From CAZRQL01 sp964602415 (lineage in GTDB: Bacteria > Bacteroidota > Bacteroidia > Cytophagales > Flammeovirgaceae), in the NCBI GenBank assembly GCA_964602415.1, contig CAZRQL010000017.1, forward strand, positions 1-64,000: 64,000 nucleotides of DNA, given 5' to 3'. Positions 15,001 through 19,002 of this stretch are shown here, piece by piece. The notes beneath the pieces are model-generated. The model searched no databases and was not told the origin of the DNA. It saw only the letters and a program-made list of their open reading frames with translations. How positions within the stretch are numbered: position 1 is the first letter of the stretch; every line of letters starts with the position of its first letter. The position numbers were made by a program, and so were the translations under genes.

Positions 15001-15349
15001 TGCCATTTATGGCATAGGGTCTAAAATACACAAGGGTATTGGCGGGCAACTCTTTGACAAATATGACAAAAACGCCTGTACTATTAATACCCGAAGCCAC
15101 TACTTTGTTGTCGGATGTGGTTGGGTTTGAGTTGGAAGTGCTCCAGACAATACCAACCTCAGTTATCCCTGTGCCGGAAGTAACGTTGCCCCCAAGCACT
15201 GCGGAACTGCTGCTCACAGAAGTAGAAGTAGGAGATGAAAGATCGGGAGCTTGTGCCAAAGAAAACTGAACTCCCCACAACAGCAAAAAAGCCGATGTAA
15301 GAAAAACAGAAGATTTCCTTGCGAAGAATTTAAGTATAGATGAATCCAT
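1..15349 (-). CDS. Giant secreted multidomain surface protein (3' end outside window)
   Basis: One open frame of 5,116 codons runs from ATG at 15349 to the left edge; I found no in-frame stop in the lines I read in this frame, which cover most of it. Residues 1-33 are a signal peptide ending SLAQ. Then follow an FnIII-like module (about 34-130), six NHL repeats (about 130-493), an IPT/TIG-like domain (494-566), seven RCC1 repeats (577-953) and a second FnIII-like module (953-1090). A beta-solenoid of Gly/Asn/Thr-rich strands fills about 1090-3370, with W..NW..G.VP headers near 1090 and 2490. Three right-handed beta-helix units start near 3550, 4120 and 4615, each opening with NDSG.G(S/T)LR.AI. 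Ig/HYR-like modules follow from about 4936. It is probably an adhesin or matrix protein exported by Sec and then T9SS; the sorting domain would lie beyond the window. No enzymatic motif was seen. Domain names come from sequence patterns only; function is inferred. Confidence 0.93.
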   Translation of the reverse strand, partial: MDSSILKFFARKSSVFLTSAFLLLWGVQFSLAQAPDLSSPTSTSVSSSSAVLGGNVTSGTGITEVGIVWSTSNSNPTTSDNKVVASGINSTGVFVIFVKELPANTLVYFRPYAINGSGTGYSSSSSFTTTSKRDMTMSNGQDGLFVIGQADFVSGGAATADKRFNNPEGIAIDFVNNKMYVVDRLNRRVLRFAYPITASNPTAELVFGQPNFVTNTSATSINQFNLPISCAVDNTGRLWVTDAGANRVLWFNAAHSISSNQPDANGVLGQPDFTSAFAGTTASTLNTPLSLTIDNQGNLYVSDYNNSRVLRFDKAALKANGAAADGVLGQPNFTSSASATTSTGLNRPTGVFAYGTTLWVSSQLSNRVLRYDNAAAKSNGAAADGVLGQPNFTSATAATTATGQENPVGCFVDHYGTLWVADYLNRRILGYQNAQTKANGAAADYVLGQSTFTTNTSGTTRSKMVEPMFMFYDPIRDMLIYSDRGNHRLIQHYMAPPVIDDFSPASASVGSTVTLNGKNFKDTNKLFLNGTPISGYTKVNNSQITFTVPGNALSGTVAVEDDYALRISREDFRVLNPQNVLFRSFSTVGSGMLNGIRYAWGSRGSTATPFFGDGNVSPTTALCPVLIPNKGSLAGKTISQLVMGTNHTIALASDGTVHTWGQNASGQLGNGTLTSSLLPVNITNSGSLSGKTIVQVSAGGYFSAALASDGTLHTWGDDTNGRLGDDLTVLDKNLPVNISSSGSLSGKTIIKIVQGENHAVALASDGSLHAWGQGLSGQLGNGSNTEQLVPVTVTMSGVLANKRVVMLAAADKHTLAVDEEGTVYGWGSAQPAGLAVSSNVPNFVQTSGSLAGKKIVNVVASNSSLSNTSRSFALASDASLHAWGEELSGALGNGTVATSIDVSAAIQGNGSINGKTIVGISDGDRGAYVWASDGSYHSWGENGTGRIGDGSTTDRTTPVSLLSFAVSRPTTEASDISFSSVTATTATISWTNGNGNRRMVVVKPSSSVDVNAPLDGLSYTANTVYGSGSALDGGFIVFDGTGSSVSITGLTTGTTYHVAVFEYNQTATPCTNNYYKFGSPAQADFLAANTKVSTTTGGNWNVGATWVGGIVPTAADQVIIDGPVTANVNITVAKLTVNASKTLSLGTNDFIVSNQTIINGTLEDNATGAGTNVFNGLVTVGTSGAMVSDPNVNNTSTYRFRGGITNNNKVLLEQNGSCIFETNAQVINHNSATHDMRLSYPNGTEVNFKVNTVINTPGGKTVIIPSFNSTVDNGVTVTNNGKVAITFATLAAGGATATWINAANSHLTYHGSGIIMNGGVFDASALGNTVIYNRNAANQNVRGGTYHNLIIAGGTISDAKIMQGNLTINGDLQIAGATRLDYNTATSINLKGNLVCNGSFIGLAAGKILTLDGAAQTIGGSATTINLRDLVIGGSGPKDLTTGVFAQGNFVVGSGTTFKPGSQQFRVGGISTINGIFDDNTISGNNRFDGLLTINSSGTYSSISDDFFRGGIDNDGSFSSESASFETNNQSLTGSNPFLFKTIDVTTINLSNTADISCQTLKGSGTFTNDNLSVLNFEGASITINSFSPTGSGNTVNYNGVNQTIRGANYQNIGFASGVKTLGGNTSVATALTIPLGTTLQLSSFDFTASSTTSVSGEINDNNNAGINTFTGSVTINSGGVFNSDAVTTQANMLFAGGIDNAGTFSAGAATFTANQTLSGSEQILFNSQVTLNSNVVLTNQNTKYLIFGNNVTFNVGTGKITNSAGAFLELKGNSSIGATRLDAVAFPNTVKFNPSAAINIFVPTFHHLILSHTSATNTTHSPANNITVNGDLTLEKSGTGIVQFNLVGQDVNIYGTTTLKTGTAIVDNLVAGNNTFGGLITMESGSSFDLSLTGAAYRAGVTNQSAANFRGGEALFEFNNQTLLKSSSGNFEFTKVIIDGVTLLNNGITFITGDLNGTGATSAYEAAANSTTYYSGVLEPMNTGVLDVDANNNEFVYNGTGGQTAKGTDYHHLTFSGSGAKGLSAVANTRVNGDFTIASGADVDMYDESLSIGGNFTNNGSFAAAPPYGNLDFDGSAAQSINCGTMTSFPNVYFDTPNLKSFTGSALFQGTVFSVTSGATVEFANSEDYLLRANTLSVSGTWKTDGANITFAPLSGSVTIPVGFTCNNLTFDGNSTKEASGSITCNNFTMLSDAGNIFKLNTYALNINGSFEHEALSLFSAFDGVVRFESPNTTAQTIHSDQPKDAKFGQVSFNVVNQSTRDYNITSDIYFYRNLIIDANATLNVVGKRLQVGSDLDAAANSLVVRSNARLLVGDDGILACDVSDGVFDFSTLSGSTFQLLGSIGQKATLTRAGSGNRIATSLNGNLAFRHYVIEWISPAGFSVNAGATLDPTDNFSDGEFNQMDMSANPSVYLRLANDFTGINDLVNVSFNAPSAPTIGQHTNIERPKFSVGDVNMDASTSGNLGYAFFEKDPDNLVQWPTSLSVIEWNGSVDSKWTTAANWSPAIVPNLSTVDVRIVASANDPELNIDASVRGIYLDGGVLSSTARGLIVYGDFLANGGTYSGSGAAKVTLRGAGGKQVKATAMAFNLLDVEDEYNLSDDLTVNGNVFMKSPGKLVFGTTARQMTVGGDLTPSSGELNMKNADHKLLLKGKSNDVQLFLSGTTTVEYSSGTLQNMIPTTNYDNIIFTGSGDKKLPLSPSNIDINGTATFNNGSVLVMGSHTLNFKSEIINPDISEIQTTKFSFININNTSSENLPEFSGGIIGGLSVAKDNISNVCSIPLGFEIANDLEIKDATLLFLDNSVDKTLTVHGDLMASLGAVEMTNSSGAFHTLILEGPNISLGNLYNDVNYDGSEVIYSGINDQDVFVSNNYGRLTIDKIGSKARLQGDIKVAYDLNVKGSGSELVFGNTARTVEVNGDFDLAAYATLDMRNVAHQLKLLGINNTADEDFSFFTAHPDSKVIYARSGDQSVFPSLGYQNVEFLVGGVKTITADTVAFSGDFVIDYAGDNSNEVRIDANTAILGDVLAASGQIFLRNDRVLRLDGAGNTVGHFRTFDFGNSVVHYSRAGNQNLIGGGGSYFQHLLFSGGGIKSMTEKIHAFRNIEIGNATTLKTNGYEVQLSRGDWINNGTFEADNGFVDIGDLDGIDQVSIKGSSVTQFYDLQAKSYSGNLLLEQDVEVLNNATFDNGEGFGMEVELQNHTLKGGNELRVYQNVTLSSTGFNNLAQTLTGANAFADIYFSPASYNLFKGTNQEIPAFDGYGQIQIADLAGTKSLTGNIKAKGGLVLQGSNSHLDVTTNNYTIEVARTFDNFGGNFQYRQGTVNLIQDVEDSYSFSLCYSGAQTFYRMKMAVPEGVFLDNDVTIEDSLALDMEGGEVMAGGPYKLVLGINDAQPGALGIVSNSYFNGLPFQRWVAENDKEYVFPFGNPLYGYNTLLFIPTDLNASGYLLGEFLYGDPGYNNLPVTDFSTNAVVEERFSNGYWTLDDVSVDVNEYNIRLVANPNTFDDYTRSAADRILFQESGDYEIAGDKVLLQGDTLGRNQVNDFFDAYAIGLAPATDVSNTNDSGYGSLRNAIEYINTNVPYDRTVRFYIPGTGPWTIYPISELPALEVANTHIEGQSQPGWNNDSDQRVEIVGGASFNGITIDAASCGVTGLVISNFNNGIVVTSNADNSSVGNDDGSGNTTINCNNGILVENIENISIQGNFIGIDPSGTYTGVGNGIGIYLDETRQSTVRLNLISGNYSHGIYAKSAKENIIIENKIGTNADGDDDVPNSISGIFLDDHSLYNSIGQGLEGKNTISGNGGSGIKIANSSNNNIVSGNYIGVNSSGTSAVANLVDGILIQDSRGTLIGDNYTNGINIISGNSQGINLENADSTLITSCFIGIDAALENAIPNLNYGIKVVDSDSVTITISTESIPNVISGNGFSGVLLQNSNYTLITSSYFGVGDLYEDALSPLPNQHYGIYIQGNSEYNLIGGFGSEDQNIIAYAPFGYSGVYIEGVNAKKNSILPNSFLCNVGGGIQFFGSPNEGIQPPLIEGATEELIFGTTPGDDDTVFVYRHLGNCVPTGQGTEFLGMAVASGGKWLLNVMSGTIFDGDSIVANAHYEFNSSEFSSVAVVGNPLVVTNANDSGTGTLRSAIRYANLHPGRDTIVFYIATSHPWVISLTSDLPKVSDTLTIDGRTQPGFVQWDQMVEVNGNSDSYAAINLDGLASNHVYGLDFNECSVGFVAIESDNFVVESCAFRNSTYGIYVSETDSGSVLDNRIGTTLDGTSSNPNYVGVYFVDSKYIQIGSTTKPNVISANSTNGIYFVDSDSNTIVGNKIGTGVTGDSDVGNGENGIFLQNSHRNKITSNLISGNSYNGIRISSSNYNRIQSNVIGTNYDGTLAIQNDEAGIWLEAGSHDNIVGFSDLFPVVNQANLISGNGANGIVIEGSLDNQIFGNLIGTDESGLGNLANGLNGVLIKGNSDGNLIGRVGIFENTIAYHSDYGVQIEDVASIGNIVRGNRIFCNTTGGISLGAGGNNDHPSPVIQIANATTISGTATALDTVDIYINKRCNRNQADSLIATAIANSSGDWTLSGSFNLGDTVTAIATSDAGNTSAISDFKIIQGLILVTNTNDSGPGSLRAAITAANTNLGRDTIVFLASLKGETIALASVLPTVTDDATVIIADVDNDCEPDIILEGSSSIVNGFNIDGDSTSIIGFRIVGFSNDIGISINSSHNLIRCNWIGSDDDATANPNEYGIVLNSSSGHNHIVDNLISGNDAIGLRLDGGGFNLINNNFIGTTTDGGALGNDSTGVRITSNSNILSGNVIANNDIAGINVSVANQNKFTANSIYANGVGIEFLSGAQQDAPGARIKRFRNDSTLIGFSAPNARIQIYVDSDNQGETFLDSVFANAAGEWEYKVNLTSLDTSWFFTILQDSLGNTSRFSLPYHVNSFEPVITLVPNVTTNICPGGNQMITASSPTATGFQWSSVPTGFTSTDPSIDVSPTVDTRYIVKALGPNGVFSLDSVTITVQDTEDPVITSAHINQTINSDAGVCTYTHSGTAWNATASDNCSISSIEAVLSGATSATGLTTLNGQVFNLGTTTVVWTITDGSGNTATVSFTVNVQDTEN
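12490..13620 (-). repeat. Seven tandem RCC1-like repeats inside the giant gene
   Basis: Units of about 150-165 bp encode 'ALASDGT.H.WG....G.LG.G' followed by 'G(S/V)L(A/S)(G/N)K'. The blade cores are YAWGSR, HTWGQN, HTWGDD, HAWGQG, YGWGSA, HAWGEE and HSWGEN, so seven in all, the number expected for a closed RCC1 propeller. The fifth is the most divergent. Confidence 0.85.
13870..14960 (-). repeat. Six tandem NHL-type repeats inside the giant gene
   Basis: Tandem units of about 190-200 bp encode blades with the pattern (V/Y)(T/S/A)D...(N/S)RV followed by 'GAAADGVLGQPNFTS'. I count six: VVDRLNRRV, VTDAGANRV, VSDYNNSRV, VSSQLSNRV, VADYLNRRI and YSDRGNHRL. The central three units are nearly identical at the DNA level around the GQPNFTS stretch. 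This would fold as a six-bladed beta-propeller. Confidence 0.85.
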
Positions 15350-15818
15350 ATTTGATGATTCTAAGAATAAATACAAGGCATTGGGGAAACGTTTCAACTG
15401 TAAGTTAAAACCTAAATAGGCAGACTTTTGCGCCAAAGTAGTTGAGTTCATATTTGTGGTACTAACCAAATTGTACAATTCAAAATTGAATACTTTTTGG
15501 AAACTTTACAACCATAACTATACGACTGGAGGCAAAAATTGTTCAATCAAGACTTAAATAAAAATCTAATTATATTGATTATCAAATATTAACTTAATAT
15601 CATTTGATAAATTCATTCATCGAAATTAAACAGATTCAATGCTTTTTGAGGTAACTTTTGCCGAAAAAACAATTATCGGGTTCTGCAAATCGTGTAGGTA
15701 TTAAAATAATTGATTTACAAATAGTTGAAAAATTAATATGTAAGATTTCAGGTTATTTTGCAGCAATAAACTATGCAAACTACTGCATTTCTGTATCAAT
15801 TGGGATGTCATTTTGTTT
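15350..15818. other. 469-bp intergenic region
   Basis: This AT-rich gap lies between the 5' end of the giant gene and the stop of the ParA-type gene, both on the minus strand. It must contain the giant gene's promoter unless that gene is read from upstream. I found no exact TAnnTTTG element here, only seven-base relatives such as TACTTTG near 15437, and no convincing terminator. The short frames within it have no recognisable product. Confidence 0.5.
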
Positions 15819-16580
15819 TCAGTCCAACCAAACTGTGTCTTGCATAGAAAGAATTTCTTTGGCAAGATATTGATACTCAATAGAAGAAATAGCAGAAGGG
15901 GCGTAACTGAGTACACTTTGACCAAACGAAGGGGCTTCTAATGCCGCTGTGTCGGAGTTGATAACTGACTGAAAAACAGGCAACCGGACTCTTGTATGAA
16001 ACAAATCAAAAACTTCGCGGGTGATTTCTTTGCTGCTGTCCACCATAGTAAAAAGCACCCCCAACAAAGTCAAACGTGGGTTGTGGTCTTTTTGGACTTT
16101 TTTTACCGTGCCCATCAGTTGATCCAGCCCATGTAAAGCCATCACATCCAAAGGCATAGGAGCTATGAGTCCCCTCGCAGCTACCAGTGCATTCAGACTT
16201 GACAAGCCCACCGAAGGAGGACAATCCAACAATATGTAGTCATAATCCAAAGAAAAAAGTGCGTGGCGAAGTATAAAAAACCGCTGCGAATCTTGCGCAA
16301 CCGACCACTCCCAATCAATCAAGCGCATATTGGCAGCCAAAACATGTAGGCCTTCCCGCTCATAAACAGCTTGTTGCAAAGAGGCTTTGCCCATCAATAC
16401 CTCAGCCACAGTAACATCCGGTTTGATAGCTAAATAATAGCTTAAACTGCCTTGTTGATCCAAATCCACCAGAAGCACTTTTTTGACCAATCTTGCCAAA
16501 GCAGCCCCCAAATTTACAGTTGTGCTGGTCTTGGCTGTACCCCCTTTTTGGTTGAAAATAGCAATAGTGCGCGGTCTCAT
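15819..16580 (-). CDS. ParA/Soj-family ATPase (orphan)
   Basis: A 253-residue P-loop ATPase of the ParA/MinD superfamily, which bind DNA or membrane as ATP-dependent dimers to position chromosomes, plasmids or protein clusters. The deviant Walker A box is at the N-terminus (FNQKGGTAKTS, with the signature lysine of KGG). Walker A-prime is VLLVDLDQQG and the switch region DYILLDCPPSVG. The frame extends 22 codons upstream, but ATG at 16580 (MRPRTIAIFNQKGG) places the P-loop as in the family and is preferred. No parB, parS cluster, dnaA or replication gene is adjacent, so a role in segregation, polar placement or protein-cluster positioning cannot be decided. The family call is secure; the partner is unknown. 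Confidence 0.9.
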   Translation of the reverse strand: MRPRTIAIFNQKGGTAKTSTTVNLGAALARLVKKVLLVDLDQQGSLSYYLAIKPDVTVAEVLMGKASLQQAVYEREGLHVLAANMRLIDWEWSVAQDSQRFFILRHALFSLDYDYILLDCPPSVGLSSLNALVAARGLIAPMPLDVMALHGLDQLMGTVKKVQKDHNPRLTLLGVLFTMVDSSKEITREVFDLFHTRVRLPVFQSVINSDTAALEAPSFGQSVLSYAPSAISSIEYQYLAKEILSMQDTVWLD

Positions 16581-16686
16581 GGGATTAAATTTATATGCAA
16601 AGTAAATATAACCTTCGAGGTAATATTGTGCAAATAAATTATGCAAAATAGATTATTAGAATACTTATCAAAATTTTAGGCTTAGG

Positions 16687-16728
16687 TTGGCTTTAGCCGC
16701 AAAAAGCCAAGTTGGTTTTTCAGCCAAC
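16687..16728 (-). terminator. Two adjacent hairpins after the SpoIIE phosphatase gene
   Basis: An 8-bp stem (TTGGCTTT at 16687-16694 with AAAGCCAA at 16703-16710) sits just beyond the stop codon. A 5-bp hairpin (16711-16715 with 16724-16728) overlaps the stop. There is no clear T-tract on the minus strand after the main stem, so intrinsic termination is only possible. Confidence 0.35.
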
Positions 16729-18939
16729 CTTGAAACCCAACACCAACACATCATCTATTTGCTGGTGTTTTCCGGCTACCCAGTTTAGAAACGTCCGCTC
16801 TAAAATTTGCTGCTGGTCGTGCATATCCAACAGGTGAATGTCATAGAGCAACTCCTTGAACCTGCGAGCCATAAACTTGCGCCCTTTATCCCCGCCAAAC
16901 TGGTCGCGGTAGCCGTCTGAAAATAAATAGCACATGGTTGGGGATTGGACTTCATGCACATGCAAGGTAAATTCTTGGCCGTCGCTTTGCTCATCGCCCA
17001 CGGCAAACCTGTCACCTTTGAACTCAAAAATTTGTTTGCCTGTCATATAAATCATATTGCTCCGCGCACCAGCGTAATAGAGTTTGCGCGCTTGCTTTTT
17101 CCACACACAAAGCCCTATTTCCATACCATCGCGGATGATGGCATGATCTTGGCGCAATACATTTCTCAAATTGGCATGCAATTCTTTAATGATAACATGG
17201 GGAGATAAATCAGTGAGATTTCTGCAAATCTGGTTGAGCAAAAAAACGGCTGCTATGGACATAAACCCGCCCGGTACGCCATGCCCGGTGCAGTCAATGG
17301 CTGCAATAAGGCGACTGTCTTGGCTTTCAAATACCCAAAACAGGTCGCCGCTTACTTGTTCCTTGGGTCTAATAAACACAAAAGAATCGGGAAAAATTTT
17401 GGCTAATTGCTCGCTGTTGGGCAACAAAGCCGCCTGAATGGTCTTGGCATAAGTGAGGCTGGAAGTAAAGTCTTTATTGATTTCGCTCAATAGGTTTTGT
17501 GAGTACATCAAGGCTTCATTGGTGGAACTGATTTCCTCATTGGCCTGCACCAGTATCTCTGACTGCATTTTGACCTGCTCCTCTCGGCTTGCCAACTCTA
17601 AATTTATTTGCTGGAGTTCTTTATTGAACTTAAGAGCCTCTCTTCGGTTCTTAACAGCGTTGGTCAGCAGTCCAATCATCACCAAAACCATCAAAACGGC
17701 TACGCCAATACCATACAGATAGACTTGCTGCCAAAATTTCTCCTTTTGCAACTCAACGTCTTTGAGTCGGTTGTCAGCCATTTGCCGTGCCAGCTCATAG
17801 CGGGCTTCCATTTCTGCAAGTTCTGTGGCTTTTTCTTTGGTAAAAATGCTATCAGACAAACTTATGTACCGCTCCAAGGCCTCAAATCCTTCTTTGTAGC
17901 GTCCAAGAAGTTGATAAATTCCGGCAGAAGCGCGGTAAGAAGAAAGCATATCTTGAGGAGATTCTATCTCTGTATAGATTTTTATGGCATTCTGTATCAT
18001 GGTCATTGCCAAACCGTATTGTTTGAGTTTGGAGTTGACCTCTGCCATATTTTCATAACAAATCGCTTGACCGCGTTTGTCGCCAAGCTCTATCTTAATC
18101 TTGAGGGCTGCGCCAAAAGCCTCCAGTGCCAAGCCATATTTACCTTGTGAAAAATAAATATTGCCCAACGAAATTTGGCTGGCCGCTATCCCGTTTCGGT
18201 TGCCCAACTTGCTGCGCACAGCGAGCGACTTGCGATTGAAGTACAAAGCCGAATCCAAGCGAGTAGGTTTTTTTTGTTTTTCAGACTCGTAGAGGTCAAA
18301 ATATACGGCTGCCAAATTGTGGTACACGTTGTTGTAGAGGTAATCTGAGTTGAGGGCATCGGCTATTTTAAGAACCCGAAGATAGCTTTGAAGGGCTTTT
18401 TCGTACTGAGCCTGAGAGGCGTAAACTGAGGCGATGGCATTAACCGCATTGGCTTCGTCTTCTTTAAGATTGAGCTTTTGGTACAAATTCATCGCATCCA
18501 GCAAATAATCAAGTGCCCGAATGGTATTGCCTTGATAAAAATACACTAAGCCTATGTTGTACTGAGACTTAGCCAAAGGTTCAGGATGCCGGGCATGTTC
18601 GTTAAAAATATCCAATGCTTTTTGGTAGCAAAACAGCGCGGAATCGTAATTGGACATAGCCAAATAAGCAGACCCTTGGTAGTTCCAAGCCCAAGCCTCA
18701 CCCATGGGATAAGAAATGGTCTGTGCCATATTGATGGATTGCCGCGACAAAAGCTCAGACTTGCTCGGGTCAACCCTAAGGTAGCTGTGAGCCAACTGAT
18801 TGATGAGAGAAACTTTATGCGTATCTGCTTTAAGGTACTCATCCAAACGTTTTTGTAAACTGTCTATTTTGGCCGGGAACTGAGCAAAACAAGATATGCT
18901 ACTTAGCAATAGAGCAAGTATGAAAACAGCGTATCGCAT
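16720..18939 (-). CDS. TPR-transmembrane-SpoIIE/PP2C phosphatase
   Basis: A 739-residue sensor-type phosphatase. Residues 1-20 form a signal peptide (ending SCFAQ). TPR-like helical repeats fill about 40-380, a transmembrane helix lies near 405-427 and a coiled coil near 430-485. A PP2C-type SpoIIE domain occupies about 490-739. Metal-binding motifs are visible: SGDLFW, DCTGHGVPGGFMS, FSDGYRDQFGG and, at the C-terminus, QIDDVLVLGF. In this family the periplasmic TPR input is thought to control a cytoplasmic serine/threonine phosphatase acting on an anti-sigma-factor antagonist or other phosphoprotein. No STAS protein or anti-sigma kinase is adjacent, so the substrate is unknown. A TPR-histidine kinase at 45452-47533 has the same input layout. 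Confidence 0.9.
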   Translation of the reverse strand: MRYAVFILALLLSSISCFAQFPAKIDSLQKRLDEYLKADTHKVSLINQLAHSYLRVDPSKSELLSRQSINMAQTISYPMGEAWAWNYQGSAYLAMSNYDSALFCYQKALDIFNEHARHPEPLAKSQYNIGLVYFYQGNTIRALDYLLDAMNLYQKLNLKEDEANAVNAIASVYASQAQYEKALQSYLRVLKIADALNSDYLYNNVYHNLAAVYFDLYESEKQKKPTRLDSALYFNRKSLAVRSKLGNRNGIAASQISLGNIYFSQGKYGLALEAFGAALKIKIELGDKRGQAICYENMAEVNSKLKQYGLAMTMIQNAIKIYTEIESPQDMLSSYRASAGIYQLLGRYKEGFEALERYISLSDSIFTKEKATELAEMEARYELARQMADNRLKDVELQKEKFWQQVYLYGIGVAVLMVLVMIGLLTNAVKNRREALKFNKELQQINLELASREEQVKMQSEILVQANEEISSTNEALMYSQNLLSEINKDFTSSLTYAKTIQAALLPNSEQLAKIFPDSFVFIRPKEQVSGDLFWVFESQDSRLIAAIDCTGHGVPGGFMSIAAVFLLNQICRNLTDLSPHVIIKELHANLRNVLRQDHAIIRDGMEIGLCVWKKQARKLYYAGARSNMIYMTGKQIFEFKGDRFAVGDEQSDGQEFTLHVHEVQSPTMCYLFSDGYRDQFGGDKGRKFMARRFKELLYDIHLLDMHDQQQILERTFLNWVAGKHQQIDDVLVLGFKVG

Positions 18940-19002
18940 GGCATCCGGATTCAGTTTAGTGTTGTTAACAAATTACAAACGAATAAAATTACCTTTCTAT
19001 TA

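Noticed and set aside
1..15349. Many plus-strand frames of 60-150 codons, and minus-strand ones in other frames, across the first 15 kb
   Set aside because: They are antisense or out-of-frame shadows of the single giant minus-strand frame, which carries coherent domains throughout; none of them resembles a known protein.
15658..15873. A 71-codon plus-strand frame in the gap after the giant gene
   Set aside because: It overlaps the 3' end of the ParA gene on the other strand and has no recognisable motif or start context.
15350..16580. A replication origin or partition locus near the ParA gene
   Set aside because: No parB, dnaA, DnaA-box cluster or parS-like palindromes were found in the adjacent sequence.
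17608..18150. A 180-codon plus-strand frame opposite the SpoIIE phosphatase gene
   Set aside because: Antisense to well-conserved TPR and coiled-coil coding sequence.
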